DNA from: Desulfuromonadaceae bacterium
GTDB taxonomy: Bacteria; Desulfobacterota; Desulfuromonadia; Geobacterales; Pseudopelobacteraceae
Assembly (NCBI GenBank): GCA_028712075.1
Contig: JAQTQX010000022.1
Span: 1 to 64,000 of the forward strand
DNA: 64,000 nt
Direction: 5' to 3'
Shown here: in pieces, positions 18,610 through 28,340 of the stretch
Numbering within the stretch: position 1 is the first letter of the stretch
Layout of the letters: every line of letters begins with the position of its first letter
The notes under the pieces: model-generated
Databases searched by the model: none
What the model was told of the DNA's origin: nothing
What the model saw: the letters and a program-made list of their open reading frames with translations, nothing else
Program-made: the position numbers and the translations under genes

Positions 18610-18966
18610 GCAGGTTACCTTTCTTCGGACAAAAACGAAGCTGATGTCAACCTACGCCCCATATTCAGGCACTTGATTGCAAAATAAATGACACCAATTC
18701 AACGATTTTACCTTTGATTTCCTACTCACTACCTGTTAATCCCTGTGTGAAACATTCAGCGTTATTATTAATCAGTTATTGGGGATTGCAATGCCAAAGG
18801 TGAAAATTATGAAAACGAATATAGTCAAAACACCTTTGACAAGCAAGGGAACAGGTAATTACAGGGAAACTGGTGATGACAGTCTACGGGGCTTTGCCTT
18901 GCGTAGCGCCACTGATTCGCGGATATTCTTTATCCTGGCTGACATGAAAACTGCGAATGGTAATGT
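18610..18966. other. Divergent intergenic region with a structured leader
   Basis: It holds the promoters of the kinase (minus) and the lipoprotein (plus). Between 18868 and 18958 three stems can form in order on the plus strand: ACTG/CAGT (18869-18872 with 18880-18883), CTACG/CGTAG (18884-18888 with 18902-18906), and ATTCGC/GCGAAT (18915-18920 with 18953-18958) enclosing GGATA/TATCC. A weak 66-codon ORF (18779-18979) covers the same bases. The structure may be a regulatory leader RNA, but it fits no riboswitch class I know. Confidence 0.25.
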
Positions 18967-19944
18967 ATGTTTCGTATAAAAAACAAAATTACATTCAGCG
19001 GTACCGCATTAGTTTTGCTCGTCTTGAGTACCGCTTGTGAACCACGGGTAAATCATCCCGGAAACAAGGTCCGGGAGCCAAAACTCGAACAGGGACGGTA
19101 TATCACCGAGGACGGAACGGTGCTGCCGGTACGCACGTGGCTGCCGAAAAACATCCCAATCAAGGCTGTAATCGTTGCCCTGCATGGCTTCAACGACTAC
19201 AGCAATGCGTTTTCCGGCCCTGGAAGCTATCTCAGCCGCCGGGGTATCGCCTGTTACGCCTACGACCAGAGGGGTTTTGGCTACGCTCCGGGTCACGGCT
19301 TATGGTCGGGTACGGAGGCGTACGCAAACGACCTTACCAATTTTGTAAATGAGGTTCACAAGTATTCACCGGACGTTCCGCTCTACGTGCTGGGAGAAAG
19401 CATGGGGGGCGCTGTGACTATCGTCGCAATGACCGGCGATAGGCCGCCTCATGTCGATGGAATAATCCTGGTGGCGCCTGCGGTCTGGGGACGGGACACC
19501 ATGCCCTGGTATCAGCGGTGGCTGCTGGCGTGTGCCTCTCACACTGTTCCCTGGATGAAGTTGACCGGGAAAGTATTGGGAATAACACCCTCAGACAATA
19601 AAACGATGCTGCGTCCGCTCGGACTTGACTCGAAAGTTATCAGGGAAACCCGTATCGACGCCATGTACGGTCTCACCAATCTTATGGATGCTGCACTGTC
19701 CCAGGCCGGGAAACTCCGGGCACCCACCCTGGTACAGTACGGCAAGCATGACCAGATCATTCCCCGAAAACCGATGTTTCTCATGCTCGAAAAGGTGCCT
19801 GTTACAACTCGAAAAGCCTTCTACAAGAATGGATATCACATGCTTCTGCGTGATCTTCAGAGAGAAAAGCCGTTAGCCGACATCGCAGCCTGGGTTAGCA
19901 ATCGCAATGGGCGCCTACCCTTCGGTAAAGACACATGGAACTGA
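18967..19944 (+). CDS. Alpha/beta-hydrolase lipoprotein (monoacylglycerol lipase-like)
   Basis: 325 residues. A type II signal peptide ends in a LSTAC lipobox with Cys24, so the protein is membrane-anchored. The rest is a Hydrolase_4 (monoglyceride lipase) fold: VALHGFNDYSNAF oxyanion region, YAYDQRGFGYAPGHG, nucleophile Ser in GESMGGA, acid Asp in QYGKHDQIIP and His in KNGYHML. It probably hydrolyses lipid esters in the periplasm or at the outer membrane. It is monocistronic. Confidence 0.88.
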   Translation: MFRIKNKITFSGTALVLLVLSTACEPRVNHPGNKVREPKLEQGRYITEDGTVLPVRTWLPKNIPIKAVIVALHGFNDYSNAFSGPGSYLSRRGIACYAYDQRGFGYAPGHGLWSGTEAYANDLTNFVNEVHKYSPDVPLYVLGESMGGAVTIVAMTGDRPPHVDGIILVAPAVWGRDTMPWYQRWLLACASHTVPWMKLTGKVLGITPSDNKTMLRPLGLDSKVIRETRIDAMYGLTNLMDAALSQAGKLRAPTLVQYGKHDQIIPRKPMFLMLEKVPVTTRKAFYKNGYHMLLRDLQREKPLADIAAWVSNRNGRLPFGKDTWN

Positions 19945-20280
19945 GCAGTCATATCTGAATCAGATTCACCACACTGAGCAGTACCAACCGTCGGTATAAT
20001 AGATTCATACACCCCCTGACAAAGCATACATCAACATAACATTCTGTAGTTGTTGATATTTTAGGCAGCTATTGGATACTCTTCGTATCATATTTTCATA
20101 CAGTTGCGTGTTGAAATGCTCTGAGTAAAAATTGCCTGTGCCACCAATCATATAATATTCACTGTAATATCGATTAGTTAAACGATAAAATACAATAAAT
20201 AGTAAACTTGGCATTATCCGTGTAATAAAAACACCAGAAGCAACACGCATTACACAGCTCACCAATACAAGGAGGATGTC
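19945..20280. other. AT-rich intergenic region, no gene recognised
   Basis: 336 bases, distinctly AT-rich. It contains small inverted repeats (ATCTGAATCAGAT just after the lipoprotein stop) and, at the end, the AAGGAGG ribosome-binding site of the next gene. No convincing ORF, RNA fold or promoter was seen. Confidence 0.5.
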
Positions 20281-20508
20281 ATGAAAGCACTCGCAACGAT
20301 TATGGGAATCATCGCTCCTGCAACAACATTTGCAGCATCAGGAGCAACCGGCAATGTCTTTGTAAGCGGTCCACTGATTCTACTGTTCCTTGGTTTCTGC
20401 GCGTTAGTAGTGGTTATACAGTGTATCCCGGCAATGATAATGCTTTATGGAATGATTAAAGGAACAGTATCTGTAGTGAATGATGAAATGACTAAAACGG
20501 ACAAATAA
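20281..20508 (+). CDS. Small inner-membrane protein, function unknown
   Basis: 75 residues with CAAGGAGG about seven bases before the ATG. Residues 1-19 look like a signal peptide or first helix (ending TFAASG); a long hydrophobic segment follows (GPLILLFLGFCALVVVIQCIPAMIMLYGMI), and a charged tail ends TKTDK. It is monocistronic and followed by a strong terminator, which supports real expression. Confidence 0.75.
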   Translation: MKALATIMGIIAPATTFAASGATGNVFVSGPLILLFLGFCALVVVIQCIPAMIMLYGMIKGTVSVVNDEMTKTDK

Positions 20509-20544
20509 GTATTGCAAGGAGTTGATAATGAGTAATGGAAAGTA

Positions 20545-20574
20545 AGAAGGCCACCTTCATTCGGGTGGCCTTCT
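20545..20574. terminator. Bidirectional hairpin between convergent genes
   Basis: A perfect 11-pair stem (AGAAGGCCACC at 20545-20555, GGTGGCCTTCT at 20564-20574) lies between the small membrane protein and the LuxR-type regulator. T tracts are weak on both sides, but the position fits a shared terminator. Confidence 0.7.
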
Positions 20575-20596
20575 CGCGTATATCACCCCCACATAG

Positions 20597-21238
20597 TCAG
20601 TCAGCTGACAAAACGTCCCCGGCACACCGTTCCGCAACAAACGCCCAGCGGGCAAGGATTACGGCATTCTCCGCCTTCAGCTTCTTCATCAGGTTGGAGC
20701 GATGTACTTCGACAGTGTTAATACGAATATCAAGGCGTTCAGCAATTTCCTTGGATGACTCGCCATTCCCGACCAGAAGCAATATCTCCCGTTCTCTGGC
20801 GGTAAGCAGTTGAAGAAGCTTGATCTGCTGCTCCGGAATCGCACTTTCAACCACCTGGTTATGAATCCTTTTGATGCGGTTAAGGCGGCCAATCACCGCA
20901 GCAACAAGCTCTTCGGCAGAAAATGGCTTGGTCAGAAAATCGTCGGCTCCTTCACTCATACCGCGTCGCACATCTGCTCTGTCATCCAGAGCGGTCACAA
21001 AAATAAAGGGAATATCAGCCAACGTGCCATTTTTTTTCAGGGTTTCCAGTACCGAATATCCATCAAGCCCCGGCATCATAATATCGCATAGAATCAGATC
21101 CGGTCGGGCATCACGAACCATGGTAATGCCGTCGGCGCCGTTATCAGCCATGCGGACATCGAATCCCTCCATCTGCAGAACCAGTGAGATCGAACTCCGA
21201 TACGCGGGATCATCTTCCATAACAAGGATTGAGTTCAT
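20597..21238 (-). CDS. NarL/LuxR-type response regulator
   Basis: 213 residues. Receiver domain 1-120 with phospho-Asp52 in LILCDIMMPGLDG, Thr in FVTALDD and Lys in FLTKPFS. A short linker leads to a LuxR-type helix-turn-helix (LTAREREILLLVGNGESSKEIAERLDI, given in parts: LTAREREILLLV, then SSKEIAERLDI and NTVEVHRSNLMKKL). It is the cognate regulator of the kinase 15 bases upstream on the same strand and should bind DNA when phosphorylated. Targets are unknown. Confidence 0.93.
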   Translation of the reverse strand: MNSILVMEDDPAYRSSISLVLQMEGFDVRMADNGADGITMVRDARPDLILCDIMMPGLDGYSVLETLKKNGTLADIPFIFVTALDDRADVRRGMSEGADDFLTKPFSAEELVAAVIGRLNRIKRIHNQVVESAIPEQQIKLLQLLTAREREILLLVGNGESSKEIAERLDIRINTVEVHRSNLMKKLKAENAVILARWAFVAERCAGDVLSAD

Positions 21239-21253
21239 GGGGTGCTCCTTTAT

Positions 21254-24016
21254 TCATTCATTGCACACCAGCAGTTCCAGATGGAAGGTTGTCCCCTCAC
21301 CTGCCCTGCTAACCACAGATATGCTGCCGTTCAGCTGCGTTATCGCTTCACGCGCAATCGAAAGTCCAAGTCCGAGCCCGCTACGTGCATCGACGTTGCC
21401 ACCCCGGTAGAATGCCTCGAAGATCTTGTCCAGATCCTCCTCCGGAATGCCAATACCGGAATCGGCTATCTCAATCAGCAGCCGCTCCGCCTCACGGTTG
21501 ACTGAGAACGACACCCAGCCACCAGCCGGGGTAAAGCGGAACGCATTGGTCAGCAGGTTCTCCAACAGCCGCCGCAACAGAGAACCGTCCAGCATACCTG
21601 TCCCGCACTCGGACGAGATGGCGACGAGAAACTCATGATCTCTGCTCCAGACTGTCCTGACATCGCGCGCAATCGTATCACAAAACCGTTTAATGTCCAT
21701 CTGCACCGGAGCAACGGTGTACGCGCCACGTTCCTGGCGGCTAACGTCGGAGATGGTACCGACAAGCGTTGACAGCTGCCGCGCAGCATTTCGTATCTGC
21801 TCGTATTGCTCTCGCAGTTCCGTGTCGGAGAGGCGATCCCGATAGGTGTCAAGAATGCCGGCACTCATTGTGAGCAGGCCAAGCGGCGTATTGAATTCGT
21901 GGGCCACAATAGAAAGGAAGCGGCTTTTTGCCTGACTGGCAGCTTCAGACAACTCTGTGGCTTTCTTCAGCTCCTCTTCAGCAAGTTTGCGGGTGGTAAT
22001 ATCGGCAATTGTCCCGGTAACCCGTAACGGTTGCCGGTCATCTCCCCACTCTACCGCTTTACCCCGTTCCAGTACCCATTTGTAGCTTCCGTCCTTGCAG
22101 CGGCTCCGATGTTCATTGATCAATCTCTCCGTTTCACCCCGGTTATGCTTGTCAATATCGACATAAAAATGTTCTCTGTCTTCCGGGTGCACAAGGCTGA
22201 TCCATGCTGTCAGGGTATTATCAACTTCATCTTCTTCGTAACCGAGCATCGCCGTGCATTGACGGGAAAAGTATACTTCGTTTGTTGTGACGTTCCAATC
22301 CCACACACCGACATTTGAACCCTCCAACGCAGTTTTCAGGCGCTCTTCACTTTTCTGCAAAGCCACCGTCCGTTCCGCAACCCGCTGTTCCAGTTCAAGA
22401 TTCAGTGCGATGATATCCGAAACATATTTTTGAATGGCGTGGCACAACTCCTGATAATTTTCGGTCAGGGTACGAACTTCCGTAATGGCGCTTGTTGGCC
22501 ACTCGATAACAGCCTGGTTTTTTGCCAGTTTGTACGGGAGATGCTGTGTAACCGATGTGAGATGCCCGAGCAGTGCAGTGATCCTGCGGCTCAACAATTC
22601 CGCCAGTACCAGGGAAATAAGCAGTGTCATGAACAGCAGGGCCATTTTCCCGGTGTAATTATCGTAGAGAATTTTCTGGAAGGGGGCAACCGGCTGTTCC
22701 AGCACCAGTTTCCATTCTGCGAGGTCGCCGACAGCCGTTTCCGTAATATAGTGGGATTTTCTCCAGCGTTCCGCGCGGGGTGTGTTCGGCGGGAGCTCCG
22801 GTATCCATTCGGTTACGGCGGCGTCACGGCGCCGGAGGGTTCCTTTGTCATGTGTAAGCGGCGTCATGACCGTTTGGCGGGGATGGTTGGTAATAATAAT
22901 GTTGTCGTTTTTATCCAGCAGAGTAAATAACGTGCCGTTCCCCTCCGAACTTTTTTCAAGGTACTCCCGTATCTGGGTGAGATTCAGGTTGATGATGACA
23001 TAGCCGCCATACTGTCCACGGACGACCACCGGTGCCAGCATACTGACCTTCGGCTCGGGGTTTCCAATCTTGCTTATGATCAGTTCGGAAAGCATCGGCT
23101 TGAGCGTCTGCTTAAGGACCGATATATACGGGCGGTCTGAGAAATCTTTGCCAATGGCGCTCTCTCCTCGATTATCAACACGCGGAAAATAGGCCGTGGT
23201 AATCGCCTCACGGTTCATCAGACCGACACGGTTGGCATTCAGGTCGGAGATTTTAGCCAGTTCCAGAAGCGGCTGCATCTGTTGTGGTGATCTGGTAGCG
23301 GCCATCTCAGCCAGACTGACAACGACATATTTCCTGTTGTCTACCCACGTTTCCAGACGTTGCACATGAAGCGCGCTCTCCTGAATCAGCATTGCGCGTA
23401 TTTGTTCATCGACTTTGGCAAAATCGCCTCTGGCCGAAACCGCCAGCAGGGCCAGTGCCGGGGTCAACACGAAAAAGGCCAGCATATTGTAGATGAGCTC
23501 GGAGTAGGATATTTCGGAGAAGCGCATGCGGAGTACAACAACGGTAAAGATCAAGCGGGCAACCAGGGCGTTAACTATCCCGTTTATCGCCTGTTTGATC
23601 ATGATGATGCCTGTGGTGCTGTTCGGCATATTCATAACGAGATGATAGAAAAGGTAAATCAGCGGTAAGCCGATTAACAACCAGTAGATCGTATCAGCAA
23701 GCACCATCCCGATTCTGCGGCGCTGCATCAGCAGACCGACCAGAGCCACTTCAGCCGTCTGGATGACAATAGCGTAGGGATGATTCCAGAGCACCCAGGT
23801 AGAAGCGGCAATAACAGTGGCCGCTGAAACCCCCCTACCTAACCCGAAAAACTGCAGCGACAGCATGGCAAAGATGCCACCAAACAGAAAATCGATATTC
23901 AGGAATATCTCGAAGTTGAACCAGTTGCCGGCAAGTCCTGCGACGATCAACCCAAAAAGTGCCAGCAGAGGTTTCCCGTGTTCCGGATGGTTTTCAGCAG
24001 CTGTTGTTGATGACAT
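21254..24016 (-). CDS. Multi-TM sensor histidine kinase with CACHE and PAS domains
   Basis: 920 residues from the ATG at 24016 (an in-frame TTG at 24046 gives a ten-residue extension). About six N-terminal membrane helices (to about 220) precede a periplasmic double-CACHE domain (ATRSPQQMQPLLELAKIS, GKDFSDRPYI), another TM, a coiled coil, a PAS fold with a PAC tail (GVWDWNVTTNEVYFS, ITDITTRKLAEEEL-like), HisKA with LSIVAHEFNTPLGLL, and HATPase with LLENLLTNAFRF, ADSGIGIP and SGLGLGLS. It has no receiver and passes phosphate to the adjacent LuxR-type regulator. The N-terminal helical block is not a standard MASE that I can name. Divergent from cheW. Confidence 0.9.
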   Translation of the reverse strand: MSSTTAAENHPEHGKPLLALFGLIVAGLAGNWFNFEIFLNIDFLFGGIFAMLSLQFFGLGRGVSAATVIAASTWVLWNHPYAIVIQTAEVALVGLLMQRRRIGMVLADTIYWLLIGLPLIYLFYHLVMNMPNSTTGIIMIKQAINGIVNALVARLIFTVVVLRMRFSEISYSELIYNMLAFFVLTPALALLAVSARGDFAKVDEQIRAMLIQESALHVQRLETWVDNRKYVVVSLAEMAATRSPQQMQPLLELAKISDLNANRVGLMNREAITTAYFPRVDNRGESAIGKDFSDRPYISVLKQTLKPMLSELIISKIGNPEPKVSMLAPVVVRGQYGGYVIINLNLTQIREYLEKSSEGNGTLFTLLDKNDNIIITNHPRQTVMTPLTHDKGTLRRRDAAVTEWIPELPPNTPRAERWRKSHYITETAVGDLAEWKLVLEQPVAPFQKILYDNYTGKMALLFMTLLISLVLAELLSRRITALLGHLTSVTQHLPYKLAKNQAVIEWPTSAITEVRTLTENYQELCHAIQKYVSDIIALNLELEQRVAERTVALQKSEERLKTALEGSNVGVWDWNVTTNEVYFSRQCTAMLGYEEDEVDNTLTAWISLVHPEDREHFYVDIDKHNRGETERLINEHRSRCKDGSYKWVLERGKAVEWGDDRQPLRVTGTIADITTRKLAEEELKKATELSEAASQAKSRFLSIVAHEFNTPLGLLTMSAGILDTYRDRLSDTELREQYEQIRNAARQLSTLVGTISDVSRQERGAYTVAPVQMDIKRFCDTIARDVRTVWSRDHEFLVAISSECGTGMLDGSLLRRLLENLLTNAFRFTPAGGWVSFSVNREAERLLIEIADSGIGIPEEDLDKIFEAFYRGGNVDARSGLGLGLSIAREAITQLNGSISVVSRAGEGTTFHLELLVCNE

Positions 24017-24162
24017 AACGGCCACGCCTCGTTTCCGAAGTATCAAATAAAAATACCTATATAGTTATTTCCATGAATATACAAACAGAGAACCTCTGGT
24101 AGAAACATTCACATGTCGATATGGCTGTATATTTTTGCTGATGCACGGGAAAGGAATAAGGC

Positions 24163-24639
24163 ATGGGAGAAAACATCGAAACGACCCAATATCTGACGTT
24201 TGTACTTGATGACGAAGTATTTGCGGTGGACGTAGGCAGAGTGCGTGAAATACTGGAGATCACGAGCATCACCAAGGTACCGCAGACACCCGATTTCATG
24301 CGGGGCGTCATAAACCTGCGCGGCAGCGTGGTGCCGGTCATCGACCTGCACCTTAAATTCGGCATGGCTGAGGTGGAACAGACGGTCAACACCTGCATCA
24401 TCGTAGTTGAGGTGATGATGGACGGCGAGAACGTCATTCTGGGGACACTGGCCGACAGCGTGCAGGAGGTTATCGAGATGGATCCTGCACAGATTGAGGC
24501 AGCACCGCATATCGGCACTCAGCTGAACACTGACTTTATTAGCGGGATGGGGAAGCATGACAGTCGTTTTGTCATGATACTGGATATCGACAAGGTATTT
24601 ACCTCGGGTGAACTGGCTGCGGTTCAGGGACAGGCATGA
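24163..24639 (+). CDS. cheW: Chemotaxis adaptor CheW
   Basis: 158 residues, a single CheW domain. It bridges MCP receptors to CheA. Motifs: TFVLDDEVFAVDVGRVREIL, PQTPDFMRGVINLRGSVVPVIDL, the family core. It is 41 bases upstream of an mcp gene in the same direction, so the two form a receptor-adaptor operon without a local cheA. A GGAAAGGAA site lies before the ATG. Confidence 0.94.
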   Translation: MGENIETTQYLTFVLDDEVFAVDVGRVREILEITSITKVPQTPDFMRGVINLRGSVVPVIDLHLKFGMAEVEQTVNTCIIVVEVMMDGENVILGTLADSVQEVIEMDPAQIEAAPHIGTQLNTDFISGMGKHDSRFVMILDIDKVFTSGELAAVQGQA

Positions 24640-24680
24640 ATAAAAAACATACTTAGACAACTTCATTAAAGGAGAAAAGC

Positions 24681-26363
24681 ATGATCGCTAATATGAAAAT
24701 CGGAAAAAGACTGGGTTTTGGATTTGCTTTACTGGTACTGTTGATGGGAGTGCTGATCTGGAAGGGTGTAAGTAGTATGGCACAAATCAATAATAATCTC
24801 GAAAGGATTGTCAAAGTCAACGTGGCCAGGATTGATCTGGTTAGTGACATGAACATGGATATTGCCGGTATCGGCATAAACCTCCGAAATATGGTGATTA
24901 ACGACAATATGGAGAAGAAGCAGGAGTACGCCCAGCGCATTGACAAATTCCGCGAAGCGTATGCCAGCAGCTTCAAAAAGGCTGAAGAGATGACCACAAA
25001 AAGCGACACCAAGGCGGTGGAGCTCAATAAAAAACTTCATGAGGCCATCGGGGCACTTCGCGACATAAACGCCAAGGTTGCCGAGCTCGCCATGGCCAAC
25101 AAGGATGCTGAGGCGGGACAACTTCTGAGCAAAATGGGCGGCCCCGCAGAGCGGGCTATTACCGGGCTCATTGAAGAGCTGTTGCAGCATAATATGGAGC
25201 GCAATAAAATGCGCTACGAAGAAGCGGTCGCAACATATAACAGTTCCCGCAACATCATGTTCGGCCTGGGCGGAGCGGCCATTCTGATCGCCATCGTCTC
25301 CGCGCTCTTCCTGACCCGTGGCATCGTCAATCCGTTAAACGATGCGGTTGGTGTTGCAAACAAACTGGCGGCCGGCGATCTGACCATGGAGGTCAACGTA
25401 AAGAGCAGTGATGAAACCGGCCAGTTGCTGACCGCAATAAAAGAGATGGTTGGCAAACTGAAGCAGGTGGTTGGTGAAGTCATATCCGCTTCAGATAACG
25501 TTGCCTCCGGCAGCCAGCAGCTTTCCGCCACCGCCCAGCAGATGAGCCAGGGCGCTACCGAGCAGGCGGCCTCAGCGGAAGAAATCTCCTCCAGCATGGA
25601 AGAAATGGCATCCAGCATCCGCCAGAATACCGATAACGCCATGCAGACCGAGAAGATCTCCATCAAGAGCTCCGTCGATGCCAAAGATGGTGGCAAAGCG
25701 GTCAATGAAACTGTTGCCGCAATGAAAGAGATTGCCACCAAGATTTCGATCATCGAAGAGATCTCCCGCCAGACCAACCTGCTGGCCCTTAACGCAGCCA
25801 TTGAGGCGGCCCGTGCCGGCGAGCATGGCAAAGGTTTTGCCGTAGTCGCCTCTGAAGTGCGCAAACTTGCCGAACGGAGCCAATCGGCCGCCGGCGAGAT
25901 ATCGAGCCTCTCCACCCGCAGTGTGGCGATTGCCGAGCAGGCGGGCGATATGCTGACCAAGATGGTGCCGGACATCCAGCGTACTGCCGAACTGGTGCAG
26001 GAAATCACCGCATCCAGCAAGGAACAGGATACCGGTGCCGAACAGATCAACAAAGCCATTCAGCAGCTTGACCAGGTCATCCAGCAGAACGCCTCCGCCT
26101 CCGAAGAGATGGCCTCTACCTCGGAGGAACTCTCCAGCCAGGCAGAACAGCTGCAGGACTCCATCAGCTTCTTCAATATCGGCGGGAATGCAGGAACAAG
26201 TGGTAAGGGGAAAGTGGCAAAACCGGTCAAGAAGGTGCAGATTGCCCATGCCGTCTCGTCAACAAAAACCACATCAAGCTCGCATATGTCAGGCGGAGGT
26301 ATACATCTGCAACTCGGCACTGCCGGGCCAGACAAGATTGACGACGAGTTTGAAAAATATTGA
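24681..26363 (+). CDS. Methyl-accepting chemotaxis protein with a four-helix-bundle sensor
   Basis: 560 residues. TM1 about 11-30, a periplasmic four-helix bundle (4HB_MCP) about 35-190, TM2 about 192-212, HAMP to about 265, then the coiled-coil signalling domain with the conserved hairpin tip [19 protein letters not shown] and [15 protein letters not shown]. Methylation-helix Glu/Gln-rich repeats are present. There is no C-terminal NWETF-type CheR tether; the tail is a basic, Ser/Gly linker. It pairs with CheW just upstream. Confidence 0.94.
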   Translation: MIANMKIGKRLGFGFALLVLLMGVLIWKGVSSMAQINNNLERIVKVNVARIDLVSDMNMDIAGIGINLRNMVINDNMEKKQEYAQRIDKFREAYASSFKKAEEMTTKSDTKAVELNKKLHEAIGALRDINAKVAELAMANKDAEAGQLLSKMGGPAERAITGLIEELLQHNMERNKMRYEEAVATYNSSRNIMFGLGGAAILIAIVSALFLTRGIVNPLNDAVGVANKLAAGDLTMEVNVKSSDETGQLLTAIKEMVGKLKQVVGEVISASDNVASGSQQLSATAQQMSQGATEQAASAEEISSSMEEMASSIRQNTDNAMQTEKISIKSSVDAKDGGKAVNETVAAMKEIATKISIIEEISRQTNLLALNAAIEAARAGEHGKGFAVVASEVRKLAERSQSAAGEISSLSTRSVAIAEQAGDMLTKMVPDIQRTAELVQEITASSKEQDTGAEQINKAIQQLDQVIQQNASASEEMASTSEELSSQAEQLQDSISFFNIGGNAGTSGKGKVAKPVKKVQIAHAVSSTKTTSSSHMSGGGIHLQLGTAGPDKIDDEFEKY

Positions 26364-26385
26364 ACTGGAAACGGCAGAGTTGAAA

Positions 26386-26424
26386 AACAAAGGCTTTACG
26401 GAAATCGCCCGTAAAGCCTTTGTT
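26386..26424. terminator. Bidirectional intrinsic terminator between mcp and tRNA-Leu
   Basis: A perfect 15-pair stem (26386-26400 with 26410-26424) and nine-base loop. T-rich flanks lie on both sides: GTTTTTC on the minus strand after tRNA-Leu, and GTTCATATATTTT on the plus strand. Confidence 0.9.
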
Positions 26425-26433
26425 CATATATTT

Positions 26434-26518
26434 TGGTGCGAGAGAGGAGACTTGAACTCCTATACCGTTTGGTGCCAGATCCTAAGTCTGGTGCGTCTGC
26501 CAATTCCGCCACTCTCGC
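26434..26518 (-). tRNA. tRNA-Leu (TAG)
   Basis: 85 bases with encoded CCA. Acceptor GCGAGAG/CTCTCGC, discriminator A, anticodon loop CTTAGGA giving anticodon TAG, and a long variable arm (TGGCACCAAACGGTAT region) as expected for a class II leucine tRNA. Confidence 0.96.
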
Positions 26519-26648
26519 ATGTACAACTAACTTGATATACAACAGTCGGACTTCTTTATTGAGGGCGCTCTGTATAGCACTTGATCTAACAAATAGTCAA
26601 CTGGTTTCCCGCGTTGAAGACTTTTCGCCATAAACGAGTATGTACAAA

Positions 26649-27977
26649 TTACTCCCCCGTTTCAGAGTCCTTGACCATTTGTTCGTAACATTCGGGACAG
26701 ATACTGTGCGTAAAGTCTGCATCGGAGTGTTCACAGATGTAACTCTCCAGTTGATCCCAGTATCCGGTGTCGTTTCTGATTTTTTTACACCAGGCGCAAA
26801 TCGGTAAAATGCCACTAAGCGACTTGACCTGCTGCATGGCTTTTTCCAGCTCTATGGTTCTTTTTTCCAGAGCATCCCGATGGCTGACCAGATCATTTTC
26901 CTTTGCTGTAAGCCGTGTAATAAGGCTGTTATAGGACTCAGCGAGCTGTCCTACCTCATCGTTACTCTTGATACTGATCGCCGCATTCGGACCGTCAAGA
27001 TCTTTCAACAGGGCGACCTGACGGGTAAAATAGTTGAGATTGTACGTCATCCGGCTCGTTACTATCCAGGTCAAAAGAATTGAAAGCAGGATTGTTGCGA
27101 CCGAGACGCTTATCATGTACGAACGCATCTTTATTATGGGAGCGTACGCCTCCTCCCGGGGGAATACACAACCGAGGACCCAGTCAACAGTTCTAAGCCG
27201 CTTAAAGGAGGCAAGTTGTTTCATGCCACGGGTATTGATCGTTTCACCGCTCCCTTCAAAACCGAGCAGCGCTTCGTCAAGCAGGCGGTTGGCGCCGCGC
27301 GGTACATCATTTAACTTTAAGATTCTCTCTCTGTCGGGGTGAACAATCAAGACCCGCTCATTGCTGATCAGATACAGATACCCTTTGTCGCCGATTTTAA
27401 AACTCGTCAATTCCTCTATGAAATAATCTTTGGTCAGGTTGATACTCCCAACCAGAAAACCGATGGTACGATCATCGCTATCACTGATTGTTGCCGCCAT
27501 GACGATGGCCGGCGCTTTCGTCTGTGGGGAAATATAGGGGTGTGAAATATCCGGCAGACCGTTCGAGTCGACGCTTCTCAAAAATGGGGCAATTACGTCG
27601 GCCTCGAACCCTTTTCGATCAGTAATAATAGGACTTTCCGCGATAAGCTCGAGATTTTTATCATACAACATGATGCCGTTGGTAAATATGCTTCTGATGC
27701 CGCTTCTATCTTCAAGAAAATGCTGCGCAGTTCTGCGATCTTTGAATATTTCAACCGGGGTTGTCCGAGCATTATCGGCAATAATGGCTAGCCAGCTGCC
27801 AAGCTTGTCATCGATACTTCCCGCGATAATTTTGGTCATGGCAAACTGCTGTTCTTTGATGTTATCCAGAGTCAGTTTCGTGGTATAGCGCAGGATGGCC
27901 CAACTGCTGACAGCCAGAAATACCAGCAGAAACGTGCTGATAGTGAATGCCAGTTTTTTTTGTATCCCCAACCGCAT
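26649..27977 (-). CDS. dCACHE-HAMP sensor with a Cys4-type C-terminal motif and no kinase domain
   Basis: 442 residues. TM1 about 10-30, a double-CACHE periplasmic sensor (about 35-280: PYISPQTKAPAIVMAA, KIGDKGYLYLISNERVLIVHP), TM2 about 288-308, HAMP (NDEVGQLAESYN), then a coiled coil. There is no GGDEF, HD or kinase domain. Instead the last 56 residues hold LPICAWCKKIRND, YICEHSDADFTH and SICPEC, with Cys394, 397, 415, 427 and 430. This CxxC plus CPxC tail recurs at the ends of deltaproteobacterial sensor proteins and is probably a small metal-binding module. Output is presumably through protein contact. It has a close relative in the 16183-18609 sensor part. Confidence 0.85.
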   Translation of the reverse strand: MRLGIQKKLAFTISTFLLVFLAVSSWAILRYTTKLTLDNIKEQQFAMTKIIAGSIDDKLGSWLAIIADNARTTPVEIFKDRRTAQHFLEDRSGIRSIFTNGIMLYDKNLELIAESPIITDRKGFEADVIAPFLRSVDSNGLPDISHPYISPQTKAPAIVMAATISDSDDRTIGFLVGSINLTKDYFIEELTSFKIGDKGYLYLISNERVLIVHPDRERILKLNDVPRGANRLLDEALLGFEGSGETINTRGMKQLASFKRLRTVDWVLGCVFPREEAYAPIIKMRSYMISVSVATILLSILLTWIVTSRMTYNLNYFTRQVALLKDLDGPNAAISIKSNDEVGQLAESYNSLITRLTAKENDLVSHRDALEKRTIELEKAMQQVKSLSGILPICAWCKKIRNDTGYWDQLESYICEHSDADFTHSICPECYEQMVKDSETGE

Positions 27978-28340
27978 GCGTACCCCATACCAATTATCAT
28001 GGTGCCGAACCGCTGACTACTATACCAACTAACGATATGGATGCAAGGTTGAATTTTGCATTGACGCTTATCATAATGTTTTTGATTACCCTCAGGATCA
28101 CCGGAATGCATGTATTTCTACCTTGCCAGATTGAAGCCGGAAAAGAGTATCTGCCACGTGACAAGTGCAAAAATGCTACTAAGGAGATTGACAGGGATGC
28201 GGTGTTGCGAGGGTAGTAGAGCGTGAATATAAACAGAGCTTAATCGGGCGGATATAGGGAGATTGATTTTTGCGGGAAACCGTTCTTATTGCAACCATCA
28301 CCAAGCGCGGACAGTCACTGCAATCCCCCCTCACAACACG
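27978..28340. other. Intergenic region, no gene recognised
   Basis: 363 bases between two minus-strand genes. A plus-strand 89-codon ORF (27947-28216) crosses the sensor start, lacks a ribosome-binding site and has no recognisable content. No terminator with a good T tract was found. Confidence 0.5.

Noticed and set aside
18860-18910. Cobalamin riboswitch
   Set aside because: GGGAAACTGGTGATGACAG resembles the start of a cobalamin aptamer, but the B12 box and the rest of the core are absent.
18779-18979. 66-codon plus-strand ORF before the lipase gene
   Set aside because: No ribosome-binding site near its start, atypical composition, and it overlaps the real start by 13 bases. The region is better explained as leader RNA.
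27947-28216. 89-codon plus-strand ORF
   Set aside because: Overlaps the sensor gene start, lacks a ribosome-binding site and has no recognisable domain.
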